Source: Acidovorax sp. 210-6
GTDB lineage: Bacteria; Pseudomonadota; Gammaproteobacteria; Burkholderiales; Burkholderiaceae_C
Direction: 5' to 3'
NCBI RefSeq assembly: GCF_010020825.1
Contig: NZ_JAACJE010000001.1
Span: 310,001-374,000, forward strand
Length of the DNA stretch: 64,000 nucleotides
Shown here: piece by piece, positions 36,042-45,434 of the stretch
Numbering within the stretch: the first letter of the stretch is position 1
How the letters are laid out: every line of letters starts with the position of its first letter
Program-made: the position numbers and the translations under genes
Notes under the pieces: generated by a model
Seen by the model: only the letters and a program-made list of their open reading frames with translations
Told to the model about the DNA's origin: nothing
The model's database searches: none

Positions 36042-38222
36042 ATGCCTGCCACCCCCAGTCCCGCCCAGCAAGCCCTGCGCAAGCTGGGGCTGTTACGCGA
36101 CATCGATCTGGCCCTGCACCTGCCGCTGCGCTATGAGGACGAGACCCGCATCACCCCGCTGCGCAATGCGCGCGACGGCGACACGGTGCAGATCGAGGCC
36201 ACGGTGACCCACAGCGAGGTGCAGTTGCGTCCGCGCCGCATGCTCAAGGTGATGGTGGACGACGCCACGGGCACCTGCGAGCTCACGTTCTTCAGCTTCT
36301 ACCCCTCGCACCTCAAGACCCTGGCCGTGGGCGCGCGCCTGCGCATCCGGGGCGAGGTGCGCGGTGGGTTCTGGGGGCGGCAGATGCTGCACCCGGCATT
36401 TCGCGTGGCGGGCGGGGAACTGCCCACTGCGCTGACGCCGGTGTACCCCAGCACTGCAGGCCTGCCCCAGCCGTACCTGCGCCGCGCCATTGCCACGGCC
36501 CTGCAGCGCGCCGACCTGTCGGAAACGCTGCCCCCCGGCGCCCAGCCGCCCTTGGCGCGATTCATGGGTCAAAATGGCCTGCAACGCCCGTATAGTCTGC
36601 GCGAGGCGCTATTCTTTTTGCACCACCCTGCGCCCGATGTGGCCCTGGCCACGCTCGAAGACCACAGCCACCCGGCCTGGCAGCGCCTCAAGGCCGAGGA
36701 GCTGCTGGCCCAGCAGCTCACCCAATGGCAGGCCCGGCGCGAGCGCGACCGGCTGCGCGCGCCGGTGTTGCGTGCGGCAGACGCAGGCGCTGCCGCGCCG
36801 CCGCTGCACGCGCAACTGCTGGCCCAACTGCCTTTTGCGCTCACGGCCGCACAGCAGCGCGTGGGGGAAGAAATCGCCGCCGACCTGGCCCGCCCCGTGC
36901 CCATGCACCGCCTGTTGCAGGGCGATGTGGGCGCCGGCAAGACCGTGGTGGCCGCGCTGGCGGCCTGCCGCGCCATCGAGGCCGGTTGGCAATGCGCGCT
37001 GATGGCGCCCACCGAGATCCTGGCCGGGCAGCACTTTGCCAAGCTTGTGGGCTGGCTGGAGCCGCTGCTGGCTGCGCGCGGCCAGCGTGTGGCCTGGCTG
37101 GCAGGCGGCCAGAAGAAGAAGGAGCGCGCCACCATGCTGGAACAGGTGCACAGCGGCGAAGCCGCCCTGGTGGTGGGCACGCACGCTGTCATCCAGGAGC
37201 AGGTACGGTTCAAGAACCTGGCGCTGGCCATCGTGGACGAGCAGCACCGCTTTGGCGTGCTGCAGCGCCTGGCGCTGCGCCGCAAGCTCGCGGAGGGCAT
37301 CGACGCCGGGCCGCCCCAAGGCGATGCAGCCCCCTCGGGGGGCAGCGACCCGCGCAGCGGCGGAGCGTGGGGGGCCTTGGTGCCTATGGAGCCCCACATG
37401 CTGATGATGAGCGCCACACCCATACCGCGCACGCTGGCCATGAGCTACTACGCCGACCTGGATGTGTCGGTGATCGATGAACTGCCGCCCGGGCGCACGC
37501 CCGTGGTCACCAAGCTCATCGCCGACAGCCGCAAGGACGAGGTGATCGAGCGCATCGGCGCCCAGGTGGCGGCCGGGCGCCAGGTGTACTGGGTGTGTCC
37601 GCTGATCGAGGAGAGCGAGGCGCTGGACCTGTCGAACGCCACGGCCACGCACCAGGAGCTGAGCGAGTCCCTGCCCGGCGTGCTGGTGGGCTTGCTGCAT
37701 TCGCGCATGCCAGCGGCCGAGAAGAAGGCTGTCATGGCGCAGTTCAGCGCCGGGCAGATGGGCGTGCTGGTCAGCACCACCGTCATCGAGGTGGGGGTGG
37801 ACGTGCCCAATGCGTCGCTCATGGTCATCGAGCACGCCGAGCGCTTTGGCCTGTCGCAACTGCACCAGTTGCGGGGGCGCGTGGGGCGCGGCGCTGTGGC
37901 CTCGGCATGCGTGCTGCTCTACGCCACCAACGACAGTGGCCGCGTGGGCGAGACCGCCAAGGAGCGCCTGCGCGCCATGCAGGAGACCAACGACGGTTTC
38001 GAGATCGCCCGGCGCGATCTGGAGATCCGCGGTCCCGGCGAATTCCTGGGCGCACGCCAATCGGGCGATGCGCTGCTGCGCTTTGCCGACCTGGCCACCG
38101 ACACCGCCCTGCTCGAATGGGCCCGCGCCCTGGCGCCCGCCATGCTGGACCACCACCCTGACCTGGCGCGCCAGCATGTGGCGCGCTGGCTGGGCGGGCG
38201 GCAGGACTACCTCAAGGCGTAG
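36042..38222 (+). CDS. recG: ATP-dependent DNA helicase RecG, with two in-frame repeat insertions
   Basis: A 726-residue replication-fork reversal helicase, somewhat longer than usual. The wedge/OB domain is followed by Walker A GDVGAGKTVVA (about 294), DEQHRFG (about 399), SATPIPRTLAMSYYADLDVS (about 457), then GRVGRGAVASACVLL and EIRGPGEFLGARQSG. The ATG at 36042 gives the usual N-terminus; an in-frame ATG 48 bases upstream adds unrelated residues. Two stretches coincide with dispersed repeats: about residues 176-192 (family 1) and about 422-446 (family 2, inverted; AGPPQGDAAPSGGSDPRSGG). The second lies between DEQH and motif III and replaces what is normally a short loop. The frame stays open, so the enzyme is probably active. 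Confidence 0.95.
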   Translation: MPATPSPAQQALRKLGLLRDIDLALHLPLRYEDETRITPLRNARDGDTVQIEATVTHSEVQLRPRRMLKVMVDDATGTCELTFFSFYPSHLKTLAVGARLRIRGEVRGGFWGRQMLHPAFRVAGGELPTALTPVYPSTAGLPQPYLRRAIATALQRADLSETLPPGAQPPLARFMGQNGLQRPYSLREALFFLHHPAPDVALATLEDHSHPAWQRLKAEELLAQQLTQWQARRERDRLRAPVLRAADAGAAAPPLHAQLLAQLPFALTAAQQRVGEEIAADLARPVPMHRLLQGDVGAGKTVVAALAACRAIEAGWQCALMAPTEILAGQHFAKLVGWLEPLLAARGQRVAWLAGGQKKKERATMLEQVHSGEAALVVGTHAVIQEQVRFKNLALAIVDEQHRFGVLQRLALRRKLAEGIDAGPPQGDAAPSGGSDPRSGGAWGALVPMEPHMLMMSATPIPRTLAMSYYADLDVSVIDELPPGRTPVVTKLIADSRKDEVIERIGAQVAAGRQVYWVCPLIEESEALDLSNATATHQELSESLPGVLVGLLHSRMPAAEKKAVMAQFSAGQMGVLVSTTVIEVGVDVPNASLMVIEHAERFGLSQLHQLRGRVGRGAVASACVLLYATNDSGRVGETAKERLRAMQETNDGFEIARRDLEIRGPGEFLGARQSGDALLRFADLATDTALLEWARALAPAMLDHHPDLARQHVARWLGGRQDYLKA
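36569..36616. repeat. Family 1 palindromic repeat inside recG
   Basis: On the minus strand, GAATAGC, CTCGCGC, a loop, GGCGTTG and CAGGCCATTTTGACC follow the 29263 copy base by base with scattered changes. It is antisense to recG and in frame. Confidence 0.6.
37306..37379. repeat. Family 2 repeat, inverted, inside recG
   Basis: On the minus strand, CGCCGCTGCGCGGGTCGCTG, CCCCCCGAGGGG and CGCCTTGGGGCGGCCCGGCG keep the order of the intergenic copies at 28167 and 50969. It sits between the sequences coding DEQHRFG and SATPIPRT and adds about 25 codons. Confidence 0.75.
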
Positions 38223-40989
38223 GGGTGTCGCCAGGCGCCGGGCCGACCGCCAGGTGGGCTTCTTCCCAGGCCTCGATGGGCATGGGCCGGCCCAGCAGAT
38301 AGCCCTGGCAGAACTGGCAGCCGTGCTGGACGAGGAAGGCGCGGTGGTCCGCCGTTTCCACGCCCTCGGCCACGATCTCCAGTCCCAGCGCGTCGCTCAT
38401 CACCAGGATGGCGCGCACGATGGCGTTGCTGGTGTTGTCGGTCAGCATGTCGTGGATGAATGACTGGTCGATCTTGAGCTGGTCGAAGGGCAGGCGCTTG
38501 AGGTAGGACAGCGAGGAGTACCCCGTGCCGAAATCGTCCAGCGCAAAGCGGATGCCCAGCTCGCGCAGCTGGTGCATGCGTTCGATGGTGGTATCGATGT
38601 CGCCCAGGATCGCACTTTCGGTCAGCTCCAGTTTCAGCCCGCTGGCGTCGAGGTGGTGGCGCTCCAGTGCCGAGCGCAGCTGGGCTGCAAAATCGGCCTG
38701 GTGGAACTGCCGCGCGCTCACGTTGATGGCCAGGGTCAGGTGGCGTGTGGCGGGGCTGCGCTGCCAGCGGGCGAGCTGCCGGCAGGCGGTGTCCAGCACC
38801 CACTGGCCCATGGGCACGATCAGGCCGGTGTCCTCGGCCAGCGGGATGAACTCGGCCGGGGAGACCACCTTGCCATCGGCGCCGATCCATCGGATCAGAG
38901 CTTCCGCGCCCACCACGGTGCCATGCTGGTCCACCTGCACCTGGTAGAACATCCGGAACGCCTGGATCTCGATGGCGTCGCGCAGCGCCATCTCCAGGGC
39001 GGCGCGTGCATCGACGGCGGCCTGCATCGGTGCGTCGAAGAAAAGCACGGCGTTGCCGCCCTCGTCCTTGGCGCGGTAGAGCGCCACCTCGGCCTGCTTA
39101 AGCAGGATGTCGGGTGCGGGCATGCCGGCGCAGAAATAGGCGATGCCCATGCTGGTGGTGGCATAGAGGCGTTTGGCGTCCCCCAGGTCGTAGGGGGCGG
39201 CAAGTGTCTGGTGCACGTTCCGGGCGATGGCCTGGGCCAGGTCGGAGGGCCCCCCGATGTCGGGCACGATGATGCCGAAGGTGTTGCTGCCCAGGCGCGC
39301 CACGGTGTCGGCGGCGCCCGTGCAGCCCTGGATGCGCCGCGCCATCTCGCGCAGCAGCCAGTCGCCCGTGGCGTGTCCGCGTGTGTCGTTGATCTGCTTG
39401 AACCGGTCGATGTCGATCAGCAGCAACAGTCCCTGGGCGGTGCCCTGTGCGCTGGCCTCGACGGCCTGCTGCAGATGCTCGTGCAGCAGGGCGCGGTTGG
39501 GCAGGCCGGTCAGCGCATCGTAGTAGGCCAGTTGATGGACCAGCGCTTCCGACTGCTTGCGCTGCGTGATGTCTTCCTTGGTGGACACGTAGTGCGTGAC
39601 CTGGCCGTCCTCGTCGAAGATGGGGGCGATGGTGGCCATCTCCACATAGGTGCTGCCGTCCTTGCGGGTGTTGATGAGCTCCCCGCTCCACACCTTGCCC
39701 GCCTTCAGGGCACCCCACATGGTCGCATAGGTGGCGGGCGGGGTGAGGCCACGGTTGAGGATGCGCGGGTTCTGGCCCAGCACCTCCTCGCGCGTGTAGC
39801 CGGTGGAACGCAGGAAGGCGTCGTTCACATACTGGATGCGGGCCTCGGTGTCGGTGATGATGATGGCCTCGGGGCTTTGCTCCACAGCGGTGGACAGGCG
39901 GCGCAGATCGACCTCACGTTTTTCCAGCTCGCTGGCCATGTGGTTGATGCCCTGTTCCACTGCCCGCAGCTCGCTCACGTGCGAGAGGCGCCGGATGCGG
40001 GTCTGCAGTCGGCCGGCGGCCACGCTGTCGATGGCGGCCGTGATCTGGCCGGTCCAGGCCTCGATCAGGCCGTAGATGTAAAAGCGCGCCGTCAGCACCG
40101 ACACCAGTGCAATGCCTGCCAGCAGCAGGATGCGCCACCAGAAACCCTGGTCGATGCGCGCCACCGTGCGGTCCAGCGGTGCGCCGATGGCCACCAGCAG
40201 GGGCGTGCGGGAAAAGCGCGGCGACCCGACGCCGTACATGCGGCGGTTGCCATCCAGGCCCTCAATCTCGCTGATGCGACGCCCCTCCTGCAGTGCCCGG
40301 AGGAACGGGGCCGCGCCTGCGGGCGCCTGCGCCGTCTGGGGTGGGCGGCTGGCCGCGGGGTGGTAGGAGAGCACCGTGCCGGTGTCACTCAGCAAGAAGG
40401 CGTTCCAGCCCTGCGGCAGCTTGAATTCGGCGATCAGCTTGTCGAACCAGCCCAACTGGATGGAAGCAAACAGCACGGCCTTGAGTGTGCCGTCGGCATC
40501 GCGCACCGGGTAGCCGAACACCATGCTCGGTTTGCCAGAAATGCGCCCTGTGACGAATTCGCCCGAAGTGATGCCCTCGCCGCTCTGGGCCTCCTGGAAC
40601 CAGTTGCGGTCCGTCACCGACACCCGCGTTTGCCCAGGACTGGCGCTGCAGAACACTGTGCCGTCGGGCAGGGCCGCGCCGAGGTTGGCGAAGTCCTCCA
40701 TCGATTGCAGCAGGCGCTGGGCCAGGCCGGAGCAGTCCTGGGGGTCGAGTGACTGCAGGTTGTCTGCGCGCGCCATGATCTGGAAGGTCTGGCGCATGCT
40801 GCCCAGGGCGGCGTCTTCGGTCAGCCGCGCTGCCGTCAGCATGCGTGACACCTCGTTTTCGAGGGCCACAATGGCATCCTGACGCCGTTCGCGGTAGTCG
40901 AAAAAGGCCATCAGGAAGACGGGGAGGCAGGCCATTCCGATGACACCCCACAGGCGCAGGTGCAGTGAGCGGGGTGTACGCAAGGGCAT
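38212..40989 (-). CDS. Sensor protein with CACHE, PAS, degenerate GGDEF and intact EAL domains
   Basis: The protein has 925 residues: membrane segment about 12-31, a periplasmic CACHE-like sensor about 35-280, membrane segment about 286-306, a HAMP-like linker, PAS/PAC about 365-480, GGDEF-like about 490-650 and EAL about 665-915. The GGDEF site reads LGSNTF, so cyclase activity should be lost. The EAL domain keeps AEALIRW, NVSARQF, LELTESAI, FALDDFGTGYSS and KIDQSFI, so c-di-GMP phosphodiesterase activity is expected, perhaps with GTP-regulated GGDEF input. Its 3' end overlaps recG by 11 bases, convergently. It is divergent from oxyR. Confidence 0.92.
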   Translation of the reverse strand: MPLRTPRSLHLRLWGVIGMACLPVFLMAFFDYRERRQDAIVALENEVSRMLTAARLTEDAALGSMRQTFQIMARADNLQSLDPQDCSGLAQRLLQSMEDFANLGAALPDGTVFCSASPGQTRVSVTDRNWFQEAQSGEGITSGEFVTGRISGKPSMVFGYPVRDADGTLKAVLFASIQLGWFDKLIAEFKLPQGWNAFLLSDTGTVLSYHPAASRPPQTAQAPAGAAPFLRALQEGRRISEIEGLDGNRRMYGVGSPRFSRTPLLVAIGAPLDRTVARIDQGFWWRILLLAGIALVSVLTARFYIYGLIEAWTGQITAAIDSVAAGRLQTRIRRLSHVSELRAVEQGINHMASELEKREVDLRRLSTAVEQSPEAIIITDTEARIQYVNDAFLRSTGYTREEVLGQNPRILNRGLTPPATYATMWGALKAGKVWSGELINTRKDGSTYVEMATIAPIFDEDGQVTHYVSTKEDITQRKQSEALVHQLAYYDALTGLPNRALLHEHLQQAVEASAQGTAQGLLLLIDIDRFKQINDTRGHATGDWLLREMARRIQGCTGAADTVARLGSNTFGIIVPDIGGPSDLAQAIARNVHQTLAAPYDLGDAKRLYATTSMGIAYFCAGMPAPDILLKQAEVALYRAKDEGGNAVLFFDAPMQAAVDARAALEMALRDAIEIQAFRMFYQVQVDQHGTVVGAEALIRWIGADGKVVSPAEFIPLAEDTGLIVPMGQWVLDTACRQLARWQRSPATRHLTLAINVSARQFHQADFAAQLRSALERHHLDASGLKLELTESAILGDIDTTIERMHQLRELGIRFALDDFGTGYSSLSYLKRLPFDQLKIDQSFIHDMLTDNTSNAIVRAILVMSDALGLEIVAEGVETADHRAFLVQHGCQFCQGYLLGRPMPIEAWEEAHLAVGPAPGDTPTP

Positions 40990-41107
40990 GATGGGTGCAT
41001 CATAGGAGAAGATGCCTATGGTTTGAAGCGCGCTTTTCCCTGGCGCGTGAGGGCATGCAGGCCCGGGCGTGGCCGCGAAAGGCCTGGTTCTTTACACTGT
41101 CATCCTC

Positions 41108-42073
41108 ATGACCCTCACCGAACTCAAATACATCGTTGCCGTGGCCCGGGAGAAGCACTTCGGCCGCGCGGCCGAGGCATGCTATGTGTCGCAGCCCACG
41201 CTGTCGGTGGCCGTCAAGAAGCTGGAAGAAGAACTCGACGTCAAGCTCTTTGAGCGCAGCGCCAGCGAGGTCAGCGTGACGTCGCTGGGCGAGGAGATCG
41301 TGCGCCAGGCGCAAAGCGTGCTGGAGCAGGCCGCCGCGATCAAGGAGATTGCCAAGCGCGGCAAGGACCCGCTGGCGGGCGTGCTCACGCTGGGCGTGAT
41401 CTACACCATTGGCCCTTACCTGCTGCCCGATCTGGTGCGCCATGCCATCAAGCGCACGCCACAAATGCCGCTGATGCTGCAAGAAAACTTCACCGTCAAG
41501 CTGCTGGAGATGCTGCGCACCGGTGAGATCGATTGCGCCATCCTGGCCGAGCCGTTCCCCGACACCGGGCTGGCCATTGCCCCGCTGTACGACGAGCCCT
41601 TCATGGCGGCCGTGCCCAGCTCTCACCCGCTGGCGCAGCACAATAGCGTGTCGGCCCATGAACTCAAGGCCGAAAACATGCTGCTGCTGGGGGCTGGGCA
41701 TTGCTTTCGCGACCACGTGCTGGAGGTCTGCCCCGAGTTTGCGCGCTTTGCCAGCAATGCCGAGGGCATCCGCAAGACCTTTGAAGGATCGTCGCTGGAG
41801 ACCATCAAGCACATGGTGGCCGCGGGCATGGGCGTGACCCTCGTGCCGCGCCTGGCGGTGCCGCGTGACGCGCTGCAATCCACGGCCCGCCGCCGCAAGA
41901 GCGACGAGCCGCACATCTGCTACCTGCCCATCCGTGAATCCGACGGCAGTGCGCCGCCCATGCGCCGCGTGGTGCTGGCATGGCGGCGCAGCTTCACGCG
42001 CTACGAGGCCATCGCCGCGCTGCGCAATGCCATCTACGCCTGCGAGCTGCCGGGCGTTTCGCGCTTGTCTTGA
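41108..42073 (+). CDS. oxyR: Hydrogen-peroxide sensor OxyR (LysR family)
   Basis: A 321-residue LysR regulator. Its HTH is near the start (LTELKYIVAVAREKHFGRAA, SQPTLSVAVKKLEEEL). The effector domain has the two redox cysteines exactly where E. coli OxyR has them: residue 199 in GHCFRD and residue 208 in EVCPEF, which form a disulfide on peroxide exposure. The ATG at 41108 is chosen to match the family. dps, a classic OxyR target, is the next gene on the same strand. Confidence 0.95.
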   Translation: MTLTELKYIVAVAREKHFGRAAEACYVSQPTLSVAVKKLEEELDVKLFERSASEVSVTSLGEEIVRQAQSVLEQAAAIKEIAKRGKDPLAGVLTLGVIYTIGPYLLPDLVRHAIKRTPQMPLMLQENFTVKLLEMLRTGEIDCAILAEPFPDTGLAIAPLYDEPFMAAVPSSHPLAQHNSVSAHELKAENMLLLGAGHCFRDHVLEVCPEFARFASNAEGIRKTFEGSSLETIKHMVAAGMGVTLVPRLAVPRDALQSTARRRKSDEPHICYLPIRESDGSAPPMRRVVLAWRRSFTRYEAIAALRNAIYACELPGVSRLS

Positions 42074-42081
42074 TACCAACA

Positions 42082-42203
42082 CCTCCCTGAGTCGCTGCGC
42101 GCCTTCCCCCCTCTCTCTCGAATCGCTGCGCGATTCGGGTGGGGGAACGCTCCCAGCGCGGCGGGGCGGCCCTTGCGCGGGAGCCCTGGCTTGGGCCGCG
42201 CCC
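42082..42203. repeat. GC-rich dispersed repeat, family 2, between oxyR and dps
   Basis: TCCCTGAG, CGCTGCGCG, CTTCCCCCC, a hairpin AATCGCTGCGCGATT, GGGGGAACG, then GCGGCGGGGCGGCCCTTGCG and GGGCCGCGCCCG. It matches the copy at 28167 in order and in most bases. The remaining 157 bases before dps hold its promoter region, where TACAGT near 42300 could be a -10 box. Confidence 0.8.
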
Positions 42204-42360
42204 GTTTCATCCGCTGTGGGTGGCGCGCATGCGCTATGGACAACTGAAGGGTCAGCTCCCGGCGCAGGGTTTTTGGCACTGGGCGCAGGGCGCCTGCGCT
42301 ACAGTGTTCCCATGCCTGCGTGGCAAGCCTTTTCTGCACCACCACCTCAGAGGAGAAACC

Positions 42361-42861
42361 ATGGCCAAAGCCCCCAAGACCACTGCGCCCAGCATTCACA
42401 TCGGCATCAGCGACAAGGACCGCGCCGCCATTGCCCAGGGGTTGTCGCGCCTGCTGGCCGACACCTACACCCTGTACCTGACCACGCACAACTTTCACTG
42501 GAACGTGACCGGGCCCATGTTCAACTCGCTGCACGCCATGTTCATGGCGCAGTACACCGAGCTGTGGAACGCAGTGGACCCGATCGCCGAGCGTATCCGC
42601 TCGCTGGGCCATGTGGCGCCGGGCTCCTACGCCGAGTTCGGCAAGCTCGCCAGCGTGCCCGACGCGCCCACCAAGCCGCCCAAGGCGCTGGACATGGTGC
42701 GCATCCTGGTCGAGGGCCACGAGGCCGTGGCGCGCACCGCGCGCAGCCTGTTCGCGGTGGTGGACAAGGCCAGCGACGAGCCCACGGCCGACCTGTTGAC
42801 CCAGCGCCTGACCGTGCACGAGCAGACAGCCTGGATGCTGCGCTCGTTGCTGGAAGACTGA
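42361..42861 (+). CDS. dps: Dps/ferritin-like DNA-protecting protein
   Basis: A 166-residue Dps protein, which forms 12-mers that oxidise and store iron and protect DNA. The ferroxidase ligands lie in [19 protein letters not shown] and [19 protein letters not shown]. The Lys-containing N-terminal tail is short. GAGGAG lies six bases before the ATG. Expression under OxyR is likely from the neighbourhood, but I could not identify a site. Confidence 0.95.
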   Translation: MAKAPKTTAPSIHIGISDKDRAAIAQGLSRLLADTYTLYLTTHNFHWNVTGPMFNSLHAMFMAQYTELWNAVDPIAERIRSLGHVAPGSYAEFGKLASVPDAPTKPPKALDMVRILVEGHEAVARTARSLFAVVDKASDEPTADLLTQRLTVHEQTAWMLRSLLED

Positions 42862-42877
42862 GACCCCCCGGCCGCGC

Positions 42878-44401
42878 ATGAGCCCCCTCCGCACCCCGGT
42901 GGCAGCGGCGCCCGCTGCGGGCGCCGAAATCGAGCTCAAGCTCGCCCTGCCTGCAGGCGGCGGTGCGGCCCTGCTGCGCAAGCTGGCTGTTGTGCCTGCC
43001 CTGGCACGCGTGGCGCCGGTGCGCCAGCAACTGCACAACCAGTATTTCGATACCCCGGCGCAGGACCTGCGCGCGCGCCGCGCGGCCCTGCGCCTGCGGC
43101 GTGTGCAGGGCGCTGGTGCGGGGGAGCAGTGGCTGCAAACCCTCAAGACCGCTGATGCCGAGCTGTCGGCCCTGAGCCAGCGCGGCGAATGGGAAACGCC
43201 CGTGCCCGGCCCCGCATTGCAGCCCAAGGCCCTGCGCGCTGCGCCCCCGTGGCGGCGGCTCGACCCCGACGGCACCCTGCTGGCAGCCCTGCAGCCCTGC
43301 TTTGCCACCGACTTCGAGCGCACCTGCTGGACGCTGCACCAGCGCGGTGGCGTGGTCATCGAGCTGGCACTGGACCAAGGCCTCATCCACGCGGGCGGGT
43401 GCAGTGCGCCCATCGCCGAGCTGGAGCTGGAACTGCTGGCCGGCCCGCCCGAGGCCCTGTTCCGCCTGGCGGCGCAGATCGCGCGGCGCGTGCCCGTGCT
43501 GCCGCTGTCGGCCAGCAAGGCGCAGCGCGGATTTGCCTTGGCGCAGGGCCTGCTGGATGCACCGCGCCGCGCCCGCCCGCCCGTGCTGGGTGCGCGGCCC
43601 CTGCTGCAAGACCTGGCGGCCGCGCTGTTGGGTGAAACCTTTGACCAGTTCTGCACCAACCTGCACGGACTGCTGGATGCTGACCATCCCGAGCTGGTGC
43701 ACCAGGCGCGGGTCGGCTGGCGTCGCTGGCGCTCGGCGCTGCGGCTGTGTCTGCCAGACCTGTCACTGCCGCAGCCCACATGGCCCGGTCTGGCGCCCCT
43801 GCTGGGCCTGCTGGGCGAGCTGCGCGATCTGGACGTGGCCTGCACCCAGACCTTGCCCGCAGCGCAAGGGGCCTACGTGGACGGCTCCCCCACCCGCGCC
43901 GCCGACTGGGAGCGCACGGCGCAAGCCTTCCAGCAGGCTGCTGCCGTGCAGCGCAAGGCGGTGCGCCTGGCGCTGCAGGAGCCCATGACCGGCCAGGCCC
44001 TGCTGGGCCTGGTGCAATGGATTGCGGCACTGCCACAGGCCGCGCCCGCCACACCCCGGCCCGCCAGGCGCTGGGCGCGCCAGCGCACCGAGCGCCTGCA
44101 CCAGCGCTGGAAGAAGGCCCAGCGCAAGGCCAGCGACCCCGCCAGCCTGCACCGCGCCCGCCTGCTGGCCAAGCGCCTGCGCTACACCATCGAAGCCTTG
44201 CAGCCCCTGCTGCCGGGCGCCACCCAGCGCTGGCACGCCCAGGCCTTGCAAGCCCAGGAACAGGTGGGCCGTCTGCGCGATGTGCACATGGCCGCGCTGC
44301 TGGCAGCGCGTCTGCAGGCACCGGCCGAGGTGGTGGCGTTCCTGCGCGGCATGGCTGCCGCCTGGGAGCAGACCGTGCTGCCGGAAGAGGCCGTGGATTG
44401 A
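42878..44401 (+). CDS. CYTH-CHAD protein (inorganic triphosphatase-like)
   Basis: A 507-residue two-domain protein. The N-terminal CYTH domain starts with the signature EIELKLALP (residues about 17-25), followed by [20 protein letters not shown] and WLQTLK, which hold the acidic and basic residues of the triphosphate tunnel. The C-terminal CHAD domain (about 225-500) is helical with conserved histidines and basic residues ([34 protein letters not shown]). Likely activity is tripolyphosphate hydrolysis, with CHAD binding polyphosphate. It follows dps by 16 bases. Confidence 0.93.
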   Translation: MSPLRTPVAAAPAAGAEIELKLALPAGGGAALLRKLAVVPALARVAPVRQQLHNQYFDTPAQDLRARRAALRLRRVQGAGAGEQWLQTLKTADAELSALSQRGEWETPVPGPALQPKALRAAPPWRRLDPDGTLLAALQPCFATDFERTCWTLHQRGGVVIELALDQGLIHAGGCSAPIAELELELLAGPPEALFRLAAQIARRVPVLPLSASKAQRGFALAQGLLDAPRRARPPVLGARPLLQDLAAALLGETFDQFCTNLHGLLDADHPELVHQARVGWRRWRSALRLCLPDLSLPQPTWPGLAPLLGLLGELRDLDVACTQTLPAAQGAYVDGSPTRAADWERTAQAFQQAAAVQRKAVRLALQEPMTGQALLGLVQWIAALPQAAPATPRPARRWARQRTERLHQRWKKAQRKASDPASLHRARLLAKRLRYTIEALQPLLPGATQRWHAQALQAQEQVGRLRDVHMAALLAARLQAPAEVVAFLRGMAAAWEQTVLPEEAVD

Positions 44402-44504
44402 GCCGCTGGGGTCTTTTGCCCCTGCGCCGCTGAAGCCGCAGGCCATTCGGCGGTATAAACCGGGGCGCGCGTCCAGCGGCGCTGTCTTCCCTTTTCCCTT
44501 GCCC

Positions 44505-45374
44505 ATGACCACCTTGCCCCGCAGCCGCTTCGCTCTGTACCTCGACCTGATCCGCTGGGATCGCCCTGCGGGTTGGCTGCTGCTGCTGTGGCCCACGCTC
44601 AGCGCCCTGTGGGTGGCGGCGGACGGATTCCCCGGCTGGCACCTGCTGGCGGTGTTCACGCTGGGCACCATCCTCATGCGCAGCGCGGGTTGCTGCGTCA
44701 ACGACGTGGCTGACCGCGACTTCGACCGCCATGTCAAGCGCACGGCCCAGCGCCCCATCACCAGCGGTGCGGTGTCGGTGCGCGAGGCGCTGGGCGTGGG
44801 CGCGGCGCTGGCGCTGGTGGCCTTTGTCCTGGTGCTGACCACCAACGCGCCCACGGTGGCCTGGTCGCTGCCTGCGTTGGGGGTAACCATCCTCTACCCG
44901 TACACCAAGCGCTTCTTTTCCATGCCGCAGGCGGTGCTGGGTGTGGCGTTCAGCATGGGCATTCCCATGGCCTTCACCGCCGTGCGCGGCGAGGTACCTT
45001 GGCTGGCGCTGTGGCTGGTGCTGGGCAACCTGCTGTGGGTGTTGGCCTACGACACCGAATACGCCATGGTGGACCGCGACGACGACCTGAAGATCGGCAT
45101 GAAGACCTCGGCCATCACCCTGGGCCGCTTCGATGTGGCGGCCATCCTGGCGTTCTACCTGGGTTTTGTGCTGATTTGGGCTGTAGCGCTTGCCCCGCTT
45201 GCGCTGGGCGCTCTGTTTTATGTAGCACTTGCCGCTGTGCTGATGCAGGTGGCCTGGCACTGGCACCTGATCCGGGGGCGCACGCGCGAGGGGTGCTTCC
45301 GCGCGTTCCGCGAGAACCATTGGATCGGGTTCACCGTGTTCCTGGGGATCGTGGGCAGCTACACCCTGCGCTAA
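44505..45374 (+). CDS. ubiA: 4-hydroxybenzoate polyprenyltransferase
   Basis: A 289-residue inner-membrane prenyltransferase of ubiquinone synthesis with eight or nine hydrophobic segments. The two Asp-rich motifs are [20 protein letters not shown] and [17 protein letters not shown]. The ATG at 44505 matches the family N-terminus ([20 protein letters not shown]). It is convergent with proC across a family 1 repeat. Confidence 0.96.
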   Translation: MTTLPRSRFALYLDLIRWDRPAGWLLLLWPTLSALWVAADGFPGWHLLAVFTLGTILMRSAGCCVNDVADRDFDRHVKRTAQRPITSGAVSVREALGVGAALALVAFVLVLTTNAPTVAWSLPALGVTILYPYTKRFFSMPQAVLGVAFSMGIPMAFTAVRGEVPWLALWLVLGNLLWVLAYDTEYAMVDRDDDLKIGMKTSAITLGRFDVAAILAFYLGFVLIWAVALAPLALGALFYVALAAVLMQVAWHWHLIRGRTREGCFRAFRENHWIGFTVFLGIVGSYTLR

Positions 45375-45379
45375 GCGAT

Positions 45380-45430
45380 ATAAAAATCATAGCTGCCAGC
45401 GCTTATTGGATAATCGCTGGAGGCCAAAAA
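45380..45430. repeat. Family 1 palindromic repeat between ubiA and proC
   Basis: CCAGCGCTTAT and ATAATCGCTGG (45396-45420) form an 11-position stem with one mismatch and a TGG loop, flanked by AAAAATCATAGCTG and AGGCCAAAAA. T-rich ends on both strands would let it act as a two-way terminator between these convergent genes. Confidence 0.85.
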
Positions 45431-45434
45431 CACC

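Noticed and set aside
45181-45240. A further family 1 repeat in the 3' part of ubiA (GCGCTTGCC...GCACTTGCC)
   Set aside because: It encodes ordinary UbiA membrane residues and lacks the outer arms and loop order.
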